Source: an uncultured Eisenbergiella sp.
GTDB lineage: Bacteria > Bacillota > Clostridia > Lachnospirales > Lachnospiraceae
Assembly (NCBI GenBank): GCA_910585455.1
Contig: CAJUEL010000002.1
Coordinates: 92,599-156,598, forward strand
Reading direction: 5' to 3'
Length of the DNA stretch: 64,000 nt
Part shown: one piece after another, positions 24,700-32,144 of the stretch
How positions within the stretch are numbered: the first letter of the stretch is position 1
Layout: each line of letters begins with the position of its first letter
The notes under the pieces: model-generated
Told to the model about the DNA's origin: nothing
What the model saw: only the letters and a program-made list of their open reading frames with translations
Databases searched by the model: none
Translations under genes and position numbers: made by a program

Positions 24700-25677
24700 A
24701 TGAAAATAGCCTTTTTTTCTACGAAGCCATATGATAAAATCTGGTTTGAACCGATGGGGAAGGATTACGGATATGAGATTCATTTCATAGAGCTTCCCTT
24801 CAATGAAGAGACGGTGAGCCTTGCGGCGGGACACGATGCGGTGTGCATTTTTGTGAACGACAGCGTCAGCGCCGGCATGATCGACCGGCTTTGCGACATG
24901 AAAATCCGCGCCCTGCTTTTGCGCAGCGCAGGCTTTAACCATGTGGATATCGGGGCGGCGAGGGGCAGGCTTCCCGTGCTGCGGGTGCCCAGCTACAGTC
25001 CGGAGGCGGTGGCGGAATATGCCATGGCGATGCTTCTGACTGTGAACCGTTATACGCATAAGGCGTACAACCGGACGAGAGATTTCAATATGAACATCAA
25101 CGGCTTTATCGGCGCCGATTTAAACCATAAGGTTGCGGGTGTGATCGGGACGGGGAAGATCGGGCAGGCGATGATCCGGATTTTTAAGGGCTTTGCCATG
25201 CAGGTGCTCGCCTACGACCCTTATCCGAATCCGAACCTCGACGTGAAGTATGTCGCCCTTTCAGAGCTGTTTGAAAAATCGGATTTCATTTCCCTGCACT
25301 GTCCGCTGACAGAAGCTACGAAGCATATCATCAACAGGGAAACGATCGGACAGATGAAGGACGGGGTTTATCTGGTCAACACCTCCAGAGGGGCGCTGGT
25401 GGATACGGAGGCGCTGATCGAGGCCTTAAAAAATAAAAAGTTCGGCGGGGTCGGGCTGGATGTCTATGAGGAAGAAGAGGGGCTTTTCTTTGAGGATAGG
25501 TCTTCGGATATCATGCAGGATGAGAACCTGGCGCGGCTGATGACATTCCCCAACGTGCTCGTCACCTCCCACATGGGATTTTTCACGGTGGAGGCGATGC
25601 AGGCGATCGCGACGGAAACGCTGGAGAACATGTATGCGGTGGAACACGGACTGGCGCTGGCCAATCTGGTAGAATAA
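24700..25677 (+). CDS. D-lactate dehydrogenase-like 2-hydroxyacid dehydrogenase
   Basis: A 325-residue NAD-dependent D-2-hydroxyacid dehydrogenase closest in character to fermentative D-lactate dehydrogenase (LdhA/FldH type), which reduces pyruvate or an aryl-pyruvate with NADH. The Rossmann motif VIGTGKIGQAM lies near 147. The catalytic Arg is in NTSRGALVD (about 229), the Glu in DVYEEEEGLFFED (about 257) and the His in TSHMGFFTVEAM (about 290). The frame is open from 24637, but ATG 24700 has GGAG in place and begins MKIAFFSTKPYDK as relatives do. Whether the substrate is pyruvate or an aromatic keto acid cannot be decided here. Confidence 0.87.
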   Translation: MKIAFFSTKPYDKIWFEPMGKDYGYEIHFIELPFNEETVSLAAGHDAVCIFVNDSVSAGMIDRLCDMKIRALLLRSAGFNHVDIGAARGRLPVLRVPSYSPEAVAEYAMAMLLTVNRYTHKAYNRTRDFNMNINGFIGADLNHKVAGVIGTGKIGQAMIRIFKGFAMQVLAYDPYPNPNLDVKYVALSELFEKSDFISLHCPLTEATKHIINRETIGQMKDGVYLVNTSRGALVDTEALIEALKNKKFGGVGLDVYEEEEGLFFEDRSSDIMQDENLARLMTFPNVLVTSHMGFFTVEAMQAIATETLENMYAVEHGLALANLVE

Positions 25678-25703
25678 CATAAAGAGAAAAAAGGAGTGTA
25701 CGA

Positions 25704-26495
25704 ATGAAACTATTTAATCTTGACAGCCCGTTTATGCAGTTTCTGACGATGATCGGGAACCTGATGATCGTGAATATTCTGACGATTCTGCTCTGTATTC
25801 CGATTCTGACGGCAGGCGATGCCATCACGGCGATGTATTATGTCACCATTAAAATGGCGCGGGGGGATGATCCCTATATTGTGAGGTCATATTTTAAGTC
25901 CTTCAAGGAAAATTTCAAACAGGCGACGATTCTGTGGCTGATCGTTTTAGTGGTAGCGTTTGTGCTCATCGCGGACTGCCGCATTGTCTTTACCAGCATG
26001 AGCGGCAGCTTTGTCACCGTGTTAAAGGGCGTGATCATTGTCGTGACAGTCATTGCAACGATGACCGGTCTGTATCTGTTTCCGGTGCTGTCAAGATTTG
26101 AAAATACCATCAAGCATACCATCAAAAATGCGTTCCTGATGAGCATCCTGAACCTGCCCAGAAGCATCCTGATCATCCTGATTCACGTACTGCCCGTGGT
26201 TCTCGTGCTGCTTTCCGCGAACCTGATTCCGGTCATCTTTTTGCTGGGAATGGCTGCGGTGGCGTATCTGTGCAGCACCCAGTATGTAAAGATTTTCAAG
26301 AAGTACGAGCCCGAGGAGGAAGCGGAGCAGCAAAATGGCGATGAGCTGGAAATGCTGTCCTTTATCGTGGAAGAGGAGAAGGCGAAAATGGAGGCGATTG
26401 CCGCCGCGGAGGCTGCCGAAAGGGAGGCGCTTCTGGCAGGGGAAGAGGAGTCTGTACAGGAAGAACCGGAAGACGAAGAACGGTCGGAGGAATGA
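25704..26495 (+). CDS. DUF624 (YesL-like) membrane protein
   Basis: A 263-residue protein with four or five transmembrane helices, starting LFNLDSPFMQFLTMIGNLMI and continuing TAGDAITAMYYVTIKMARG, both typical of DUF624/YesL. Such proteins are often encoded near sugar ABC transporters, and the MsmX-type ATPase follows here. The C-terminal 60 residues are a charged Glu/Ala-rich tail, longer than usual, probably cytoplasmic and helical. ATG 25704 has AAGGAG upstream. Function unknown. Confidence 0.82.
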   Translation: MKLFNLDSPFMQFLTMIGNLMIVNILTILLCIPILTAGDAITAMYYVTIKMARGDDPYIVRSYFKSFKENFKQATILWLIVLVVAFVLIADCRIVFTSMSGSFVTVLKGVIIVVTVIATMTGLYLFPVLSRFENTIKHTIKNAFLMSILNLPRSILIILIHVLPVVLVLLSANLIPVIFLLGMAAVAYLCSTQYVKIFKKYEPEEEAEQQNGDELEMLSFIVEEEKAKMEAIAAAEAAEREALLAGEEESVQEEPEDEERSEE

Positions 26496-26725
26496 CGGCA
26501 TACCGTTTGTTTCTTAAGATATAGTAAAAGTGCATAGTTGAAAAGAGATTAAATTGTTTAAAATGACGAGAGCCAATTTGGGGTTAAATAAATTATAGCA
26601 TTTTTACCATCCTCGCATAAAAAGTTTGTGGAATACTGGTATAGCCAAATTGGAATGATTCAGTTATACTAAACGTAGACTTAGTTGAGGTGATCTCGAC
26701 AAAACAAACAAGGGAGGCAATAACA
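26496..26725. other. AT-rich intergenic region before the ABC ATPase gene
   Basis: No gene is seen. A -10-like TATACT occurs near 26665 but a convincing -35 at proper spacing is not obvious. The drop in G+C and the strong codon bias of the following gene suggest a strong promoter region. Confidence 0.4.
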
Positions 26726-27835
26726 ATGGCAAGTTTATCTTTAAAGAACATCTGCAAAGTTTATCCCAATGGTTTTGAAGCCGTTAAAAACTTCAACCTG
26801 GAAATCGCAGACAAAGAATTCATCATTTTCGTTGGACCTTCAGGTTGTGGTAAGTCCACCACCCTGCGTATGATCGCTGGTCTGGAAGACATTTCCTCCG
26901 GTGAGCTTAAGATCGGCGACAGAGTTGTCAACGATGTAGAGCCCAAGGACAGAGATATCGCGATGGTATTCCAGAACTACGCTCTGTATCCTCATATGAC
27001 AGTATATGATAACATGGCTTTCGGTCTGAAACTGAGAAAAGTACCGAAGGATGAAATTGATAAGATGGTAAAAGAGGCGGCTAAGATCCTTGACCTGACT
27101 CCCCTCCTTGACCGGAAACCGAAGGCTCTGTCCGGTGGTCAGAGACAGCGTGTTGCCATGGGACGTGCTATCGTGCGTAACCCCAAGGTGTTCCTGATGG
27201 ATGAGCCTCTGTCCAACCTGGATGCGAAGCTGCGTGTACAGATGCGTATCGAGATCGCGAAGCTGCATCAGAGACTGGGCACCACCATCATCTACGTAAC
27301 ACATGACCAGACAGAAGCTATGACGCTGGGTACCAGAATCGTAGTTATGAAGGATGGCGTTGTGCAGCAGGTAGATACTCCTCAGAACCTGTATGAGAAG
27401 CCTCAGAACCTGTTCGTAGCAGGATTCATGGGATCTCCTCAGATGAACTTCCTGGATGCCAAGGTTAAAGTAAACGGCAGCAATGCAAGCCTGGAAGTAG
27501 CCGGAAAAGACATTCCGTTGCCTCCCGCTAAAGCGAAGAAGGTTATTGATGGCGGCTACAACGGCAAGACCGTTACCATGGGTATCCGTCCGGAAGACGT
27601 ATATGATTCCGAGATGTTTATCGAAACAGCGAAATGCGTATTTACATCCACGATCAGAGTTTACGAGCTGCTTGGTGCAGAAGTGTTCCTGTACTTTGAT
27701 CTCGGCGAGTTCCCGATCACTGCAAGAGTTGATCCTCGCACAACGGCAAGACCGGGCGATGAAGTCAAGTTTGCATTCGATATCGAGAAGATCCATATCT
27801 TTGATAAAGAGACAGAGCAGACCATCACAAACTAA
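26726..27835 (+). CDS. ugpC: Shared sugar ABC transporter ATPase (MsmX/UgpC type)
   Basis: A 369-residue cytoplasmic ATPase that powers carbohydrate importers of the CUT1 class; in Firmicutes one such protein often serves many permeases. Walker A GPSGCGKST lies near 38, the Q loop in MVFQNYALYPHMTVYDNMAF, the signature LSGGQRQRVAMGRAIV near 135, Walker B VFLMDEPLSNLDAKLR, and the H loop in YVTHDQTEAMTLG. Residues about 240-369 are the TOBE/MalK-like regulatory domain. It stands alone without permease genes, and its codon use differs from neighbours (consistent C- and T-ending optimal codons), as expected for a highly expressed gene. GGGAGG precedes ATG 26726. A strong terminator follows. Confidence 0.93.
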   Translation: MASLSLKNICKVYPNGFEAVKNFNLEIADKEFIIFVGPSGCGKSTTLRMIAGLEDISSGELKIGDRVVNDVEPKDRDIAMVFQNYALYPHMTVYDNMAFGLKLRKVPKDEIDKMVKEAAKILDLTPLLDRKPKALSGGQRQRVAMGRAIVRNPKVFLMDEPLSNLDAKLRVQMRIEIAKLHQRLGTTIIYVTHDQTEAMTLGTRIVVMKDGVVQQVDTPQNLYEKPQNLFVAGFMGSPQMNFLDAKVKVNGSNASLEVAGKDIPLPPAKAKKVIDGGYNGKTVTMGIRPEDVYDSEMFIETAKCVFTSTIRVYELLGAEVFLYFDLGEFPITARVDPRTTARPGDEVKFAFDIEKIHIFDKETEQTITN

Positions 27836-27847
27836 AAGAAATGAGCA

Positions 27848-27878
27848 GGGGGAGATGCGGAAGCATCTCCCTTTTTTT
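27848..27878 (+). terminator. Intrinsic terminator after the ABC ATPase gene
   Basis: GGGAGATGC and GCATCTCCC form a perfect 9 bp stem with a four-base loop, followed by seven T residues. Confidence 0.9.
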
Positions 27879-28015
27879 GACCAACCGTGAAAAATATCTT
27901 GCATCGTTCACAAATATGCTTTATGATAAGGGTATGATTTTGTTGACTTTGCTTACCATAGGGGCAAAATGATTTGTGGCGTTTCACAGAATATGGAAGG
28001 ATGAGAGGAACGGGT

Positions 28016-29104
28016 ATGATTTCGAATCAGATAATTCAAACCAGCATTGAAGAATTGCGTGCCATCACAAAGGTCGATATTTATATTTTTGACCTGGATG
28101 GAATGAGGGTGGCGAGTACAGCGGATGAGATCGGGATTTCCCGTGATATCATTACGAGCTTTGTCAATTCTCCCGCGGACAGCCAGGTGGTGAGTGGATA
28201 TCACTTTTTGAAGGTGCTCGATGATGGGGAAATCGCCTATATTCTGGCGGCAAGAGGCGGCAATGATGACGCTTATATGATTGGAAAGATTGCCGTGAGC
28301 CAGATTCAGAATCTGATTATCGCGTATAAGGAACGCTTTGACAGGAATAATTTCTTCCAGAACCTGATTCTGGATAATCTTCTTTTAGTCGATATCTATA
28401 ACAGAGCGCAGAAGCTCCACATCAATGTGGAAGGACCGCGCATCGTGTATCTGATTGAGACGAGACTGGAGAAGGACAACAGCGCGATGGAGCTGTTAAA
28501 GAGCCTGTTCTCTAACCAGAACGGCGATTATATTACCGCGGTGGATGAGAAGAATATCATCCTGATCAAGGCGCTGGATAAGGATAATTCTCCGGAAGCG
28601 CTGCAGCAGACTGCCGATATGATCGTGGATATGATGAACAGCGAGGCGATGCTGAACGTGCGCGTATCCTACGGCACAATCGTGTATGAGCTGCGCGAGG
28701 TTTCCAAATCCTACAAGGAAGCGTCGATGGCGATGGATGTGGGAAGGATTTTCTATGCGGAGAAGAATGTAATTGCCTATTCTACGCTGGGAATCGGACG
28801 CTTGATCTATCAGCTGCCGGTGAACCTGTGCCGCATTTTCATAGAGGAAATTTTCAGCGGCAATCAGGTATATGATATGGATGAGGAGACTCTGACCACG
28901 GTCAATAAGTTCTTTGAGAATAACCTGAATGTATCCGAGACCAGCCGCCAGCTTTTCATTCACCGTAACACTCTGGTGTATCGGATTGAGAAGCTGCAGA
29001 AAGCGACGGGACTGGATGTCCGGACCTTTGATGATGCGCTGACCTTTAAGATTGCGATGATGGTCGTTAATTATATGAAGTATCTGGATACGCTGGAGTA
29101 TTAA
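28016..29104 (+). CDS. CdaR/PucR-type transcriptional regulator
   Basis: A 362-residue regulator with an N-terminal putative sugar-diacid-recognition domain (residues about 1-140, beginning ISNQIIQTSIEELRAITKVD), a middle GGDEF-like CdaR region (about 150-260) and a C-terminal PucR helix-turn-helix (LNVSETSRQLFIHRNTLVYR). This architecture is that of CdaR/SdaR activators, which in other bacteria respond to glycerate or sugar diacids. The effector here is unknown. Position directly after the shared sugar ATPase suggests a carbohydrate role. ATG 28016 follows GAGAGGA. It is 17 bp from the next gene. Confidence 0.85.
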   Translation: MISNQIIQTSIEELRAITKVDIYIFDLDGMRVASTADEIGISRDIITSFVNSPADSQVVSGYHFLKVLDDGEIAYILAARGGNDDAYMIGKIAVSQIQNLIIAYKERFDRNNFFQNLILDNLLLVDIYNRAQKLHINVEGPRIVYLIETRLEKDNSAMELLKSLFSNQNGDYITAVDEKNIILIKALDKDNSPEALQQTADMIVDMMNSEAMLNVRVSYGTIVYELREVSKSYKEASMAMDVGRIFYAEKNVIAYSTLGIGRLIYQLPVNLCRIFIEEIFSGNQVYDMDEETLTTVNKFFENNLNVSETSRQLFIHRNTLVYRIEKLQKATGLDVRTFDDALTFKIAMMVVNYMKYLDTLEY

Positions 29105-29121
29105 GCTTTAGGAGAGTGCTG

Positions 29122-30030
29122 ATGGAAAATACAAACGTCAGTCAGGCGGTTATTGAAAATATCCTTCTTTTGAAGGATGGAAGCGTTGTGGCAGGGTGCT
29201 ATTTGCTTGCCGGGACCATAAAGGAGAAGGACAGGCTATATTGTGTGGACGGCGCCGGAAGGCTATGCTTTCCGGTGACGGTTGACAGCATTGCGGTGCA
29301 GGGAAAGGGCGGTATTTCCACCGTGAGCGCAGGAAAGGACGGCATAAACCGCGCCGCGCTGCGCATAAAGGATTGCGCCGTGAGTGATCTGCACATCGGT
29401 CATTTGCTGCAGAGCGAACCGGAAGAGATTTTATACGAAGAAATGCCGGGATGGGATGCGATCACAGCCCGGTTTGAAAAGCAATATCCCGGGCAGGGGA
29501 AACCTGCCCATTTTGGCATGTATTCCTGCATAAAGCCCGGAATGGCGGGACCGTTGGATGGAATCAGCGTCTATAACGGGAAGGAGTATTTTCATTTTGT
29601 CACGTACGGACTTTCGGAGCTGTATGAAAAGCAGAACGGCAATCCGCAGCGGAGCGGATATGGTTTTGAGCTGACTGTGAAGCTGAAGAAGGAAGGACTG
29701 GAAAATCCCATGCTGGAGGTGCGCCATATGTGCAGCCTGCTGCAGATGGTGGCGGGAATTACGGCGGAGGGCGGACATCAGTTTTTGCCGGGACAGGTTC
29801 TGCCAATCAGCAGGCAGAAGGGGCTGGACGCCGGCGGGAAGTCCCATATAGCCGGTTTTCTGACAAAGGAGGATGAGCTGGGAAGTATCATGTCGCCCTT
29901 CGGCACGGTGCAGCTTGTGCAGCTTGTCGGCGTGACGGCAGAGGAAATGGAGCAGGTGAAGGATAAGAAATTGAGCTGGGCGCAGCTGAATGACCGGATT
30001 CCGGCAGGGATGACAGATTATAAAAGATGA
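29122..30030 (+). CDS. SUFU-domain protein with translation-factor-like N terminus
   Basis: A 302-residue protein in two parts. Residues about 10-95 look like a beta-barrel of the EF-Tu domain 2 kind: VIENILLLKDGSVVAGCYLL, an internal GTIKEKDRLYCVD, and IKDCAVSDLHIGHLL. From about 110 the sequence is a bacterial Suppressor-of-fused (SUFU) domain, with EYFHFVTYGLSELYEK, GYGFELTVKLKK and the end region SIMSPFGTVQLVQLVGVT. Bacterial SUFU-domain proteins are widespread but mostly uncharacterised; some act as immunity proteins or toxin partners. I find no toxin gene beside it. ATG 29122 follows GGAGAG. The first half assignment is my pattern judgement. Confidence 0.68.
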   Translation: MENTNVSQAVIENILLLKDGSVVAGCYLLAGTIKEKDRLYCVDGAGRLCFPVTVDSIAVQGKGGISTVSAGKDGINRAALRIKDCAVSDLHIGHLLQSEPEEILYEEMPGWDAITARFEKQYPGQGKPAHFGMYSCIKPGMAGPLDGISVYNGKEYFHFVTYGLSELYEKQNGNPQRSGYGFELTVKLKKEGLENPMLEVRHMCSLLQMVAGITAEGGHQFLPGQVLPISRQKGLDAGGKSHIAGFLTKEDELGSIMSPFGTVQLVQLVGVTAEEMEQVKDKKLSWAQLNDRIPAGMTDYKR

Positions 30031-30045
30031 GATAATGCTATAATA

Positions 30046-30071
30046 AAAACCGTCCGTCCGGGCGGTTTTTT
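30046..30071 (+). terminator. Intrinsic terminator after the SUFU-domain gene
   Basis: AAAACCGTCC pairs with GGGCGGTTTT and six T residues follow. Confidence 0.85.
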
Positions 30072-30121
30072 GCATACCCTGTATGTCCCTTGAATACAAT
30101 AGGGATAAAGGAGGGACAGGC

Positions 30122-31090
30122 ATGGCAGGATATCAAAGAAAAATTGCTTATCTGGATTATCTGGAAAATGGCATGAAAATAAGAAATGCGGGATTTGTCC
30201 GGATCGAAGGAAACGGAGCACAGATGCGGCTGGAGCTGCGGGTGAAAAATATCCCGGAAACATTTCACGGACAGTATGAGCTGAAAACGGATACGGACGA
30301 TGTGATCGGGAGAATCAGTTTGAGCCGGGGCAGCGGAAGCTGCTGCGTGGTATGGCAGACCGGAGTGAAGATGCCGGAAGGGAAAAGGCTCGTGCAGGCG
30401 GAGGGGGTATATATCCGTTTGCCAGGCAGACATCTTCTGCAGGCGGTATGGGAGAGTCCGCTGACAGTGTGCGTGGAGGCGAATGAACGCACGGAAGAAA
30501 AGCGGGTTGCAGCGCCGGAAGAGACTGCCAAAAGGGAGCCGGCAGAGGAGCGGGAAACGGCGGATTTGCAGGAACGGGAGGACGTCCGGACGGCCGAAAG
30601 CGTGCAGCCCAAACAGCAAAAACCCATGGAATTGCAGGAGCTGATTGTGCCGCAAAAAAATATTGTGCCGTCTGTAGAAAGGCAGCCAGATCAGGAAGAA
30701 GGGGCACGGGAAACGAGGGATGGGGAGGAGCAGGTATGCTACGGCGACAAATGGGAGCAGCTCACACATATGTATCCGGTGATCCATCCCTTTGGGGACG
30801 GAAGGGAATACCTTTCCATCGCGCCCAAGGATTTTGTCGTGCTGCGGCAGGAGCATCAGAAAATGGTACATAACAGCTTTCTGCTGCACGGATATTATAA
30901 TTATAAGCATCTGATTCTGGGGAAAATAAAAAAGGGCGCGGAATGGCGTTACTATCTGGGTGTGCCTGGAAATTTCTATGGCAGGGAAAAGATGGTGGCG
31001 GAAATGTTCGGCTTTGAGGCCTTCGAGGGAGAAAAAGAGCCGGTGCGCGCCGGGGACTTTGGCTATTTCATGAAGCAGGTGGAGATATAG
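30122..31090 (+). CDS. Uncharacterised two-block protein (DUF6128-like)
   Basis: A 322-residue protein found, from memory, mainly in Lachnospiraceae (possibly DUF6128). The N-terminal block (1-120; YQRKIAYLDYLENGMKIRNA) is beta-rich. A low-complexity, charged Glu/Gln/Arg linker spans about 125-205. The C-terminal block (about 210-322) contains WEQLTHMYPVIHPFGDGREY, LSIAPKDFVVL and LLHGYYNYKHLILG and ends FGYFMKQVEI. No transmembrane helix, signal peptide or catalytic motif is visible. I cannot assign a function. AGGAGGGA precedes ATG 30122, which is better than the earlier in-frame start at 30083. A terminator separates it from the preceding gene. Confidence 0.68.
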   Translation: MAGYQRKIAYLDYLENGMKIRNAGFVRIEGNGAQMRLELRVKNIPETFHGQYELKTDTDDVIGRISLSRGSGSCCVVWQTGVKMPEGKRLVQAEGVYIRLPGRHLLQAVWESPLTVCVEANERTEEKRVAAPEETAKREPAEERETADLQEREDVRTAESVQPKQQKPMELQELIVPQKNIVPSVERQPDQEEGARETRDGEEQVCYGDKWEQLTHMYPVIHPFGDGREYLSIAPKDFVVLRQEHQKMVHNSFLLHGYYNYKHLILGKIKKGAEWRYYLGVPGNFYGREKMVAEMFGFEAFEGEKEPVRAGDFGYFMKQVEI

Positions 31091-31144
31091 AGTATTTATT
31101 TTTTATATACATTTTTCACTTCTAAAAAAATATCGCGGAGTCCC

Positions 31145-31173
31145 TTGAAAATGTGCATATTGCGTGATATTAT
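31145..31173 (+). promoter_or_regulatory. Sigma-A-type promoter for the AP2-domain gene
   Basis: TTGAAA (31145-31150), 17 bp spacer, TATTAT (31168-31173), about 70 bp before the start codon in an AT-rich region. Confidence 0.65.
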
Positions 31174-31251
31174 CTAATATAAGATAAAACGCCGTTTGTG
31201 AAATAGCACATTTTTTACATAACGGTCTGGCATTTTCCCGGGAGGTGTGGC

Positions 31252-31749
31252 ATGGAGCCGTCCATCGTTGCAGAAAAACAACATATCCGCGGACGTAAAA
31301 GGGTTGACCTGACCGGACAGCGATTCGGTAAGCTCACGGTCCTTGCACCTGCAGAGGACATCGGTAATCGGACGGCATGGCTGTGCCGGTGCGATTGCGG
31401 CAGTGAGGTTGTTAAGAAAACTGTCCATTTGCGCAGCGGACATGTGACGAACTGTGGCTGTGAAGGCATTGCGGACCGGCTGACGCTGGTTGACGGTACC
31501 TGCCTTGAGATGCTGAGCGCCAAAACTGTGCGGAAGAACAATTCCAGCGGGGTTACCGGTGTGGATTGGCTGAAAAACGCGCAAAGATGGCGCGCGACCA
31601 TCTGCTTTCAGGGAAAACGGCTTTATCTTGGAAAATTTGTACGGTTTGAGGACGCAGTCAGGGCGAGAAAGACGGCGGAAGCCGAATACCATGATGCGTT
31701 TGTCAATCAGTTTAAAGGAGGTGGAGGCGGCAAAGAAGGGTCCGGTTGA
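31252..31749 (+). CDS. AP2-domain DNA-binding protein with zinc-knuckle-like region
   Basis: A 165-residue protein. Residues about 18-80 hold a module usual in phage and mobile-element AP2 proteins: LTGQRFGKLTVLAPAED, then a cysteine set WLCRCDCGSE and TNCGCEG that could bind zinc. Residues about 95-145 form the AP2-like domain (NNSSGVTGVDWLKNAQRWRA, ICFQGKRLYLGKF). It ends with a Gly-rich tail. These proteins bind DNA and often accompany HNH homing endonucleases, but no HNH motif is present. It has its own promoter, a GGGAGGTG ribosome site, and lies just before the riboswitch array and adhesin gene. A role in controlling the adhesin is possible but unproven. Confidence 0.78.
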   Translation: MEPSIVAEKQHIRGRKRVDLTGQRFGKLTVLAPAEDIGNRTAWLCRCDCGSEVVKKTVHLRSGHVTNCGCEGIADRLTLVDGTCLEMLSAKTVRKNNSSGVTGVDWLKNAQRWRATICFQGKRLYLGKFVRFEDAVRARKTAEAEYHDAFVNQFKGGGGGKEGSG

Positions 31750-31792
31750 TTGTATACCCCGGTATTATCCGGATCGCTCGTAAGAGGGGGGA

Positions 31793-31885
31793 AACCATTG
31801 GCAAAATGTCCGAAAGGGCATGACGCAAAGCCAAGGGACTAAGGCGGTTTGAAAGATGATTTCGAATTGCTATGTCAGCCTGGTT
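31793..31885 (+). promoter_or_regulatory. c-di-GMP-I riboswitch aptamer 1 of 3
   Basis: P1 is AACCA/TGGTT. Then follow GGCAAAA, a P2 helix ATGTCC-GAAA-GGGCAT with a GNRA tetraloop, the invariant GACGCAAAGCC, a second arm, and the closing ATGTCAGCC. This is the GEMM-I (c-di-GMP class I) pattern. Exact ends are approximate. Confidence 0.85.
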
Positions 31886-31891
31886 GCTGAT

Positions 31892-31990
31892 TATAAAAGG
31901 CAAACTGCGGAAAACCGCAGGACGCAAAGCCATATGGGGCTAAAGCGCCATATGCCGTGAAAGCGGCAGAAGCGCCATGCCAGCCGGTTA
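31892..31990 (+). promoter_or_regulatory. c-di-GMP-I riboswitch aptamer 2 of 3
   Basis: GGCAAAC, helix CTGCGG-AAAA-CCGCAG, GACGCAAAGCC, a receptor-like GGGGCTAAAG, a long second arm and ATGCCAGCC. The GACGCAAAGCC block is 99 bases after that of aptamer 1. The linker GGTTGCTGATTATAA recurs with one change after aptamer 2, indicating tandem duplication. Confidence 0.85.
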
Positions 31991-31999
31991 CTGATTATA

Positions 32000-32104
32000 A
32001 TTAGCAAACCATCGGAAACGGTGGGACGCAAAGCCATTGGGGGCTAAGGTGCTGGATGCCGCAGAAAGCGGCGGACAGATGCTATGCCAGCCCGGCCGCC
32101 GGAA
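32000..32104 (+). promoter_or_regulatory. c-di-GMP-I riboswitch aptamer 3 of 3
   Basis: AGCAAACC, helix CCATCG-GAAA-CGGTGG, GACGCAAAGCC (104 bases after aptamer 2), GGGGCTAAGG, and ATGCCAGCCC. It ends about 40 bases before the adhesin start. The possible expression platform is the short hairpin CGGAA/TTCCG at 32099-32116 followed by AATTTT, or direct control of the ribosome site. Confidence 0.85.
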
Positions 32105-32144
32105 ACTTTGCTTCCGAATTTTAGCAAAGAAAGGAAAAAATATT

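Noticed and set aside
31252..31749. HNH homing endonuclease
   Set aside because: The AP2 and cysteine regions are present but no His-Asn-His catalytic motif is visible.
32037..32144. Longer N terminus for the adhesin
   Set aside because: It would translate aptamer 3 and bury the signal peptide; ATG 32145 gives a standard signal sequence.
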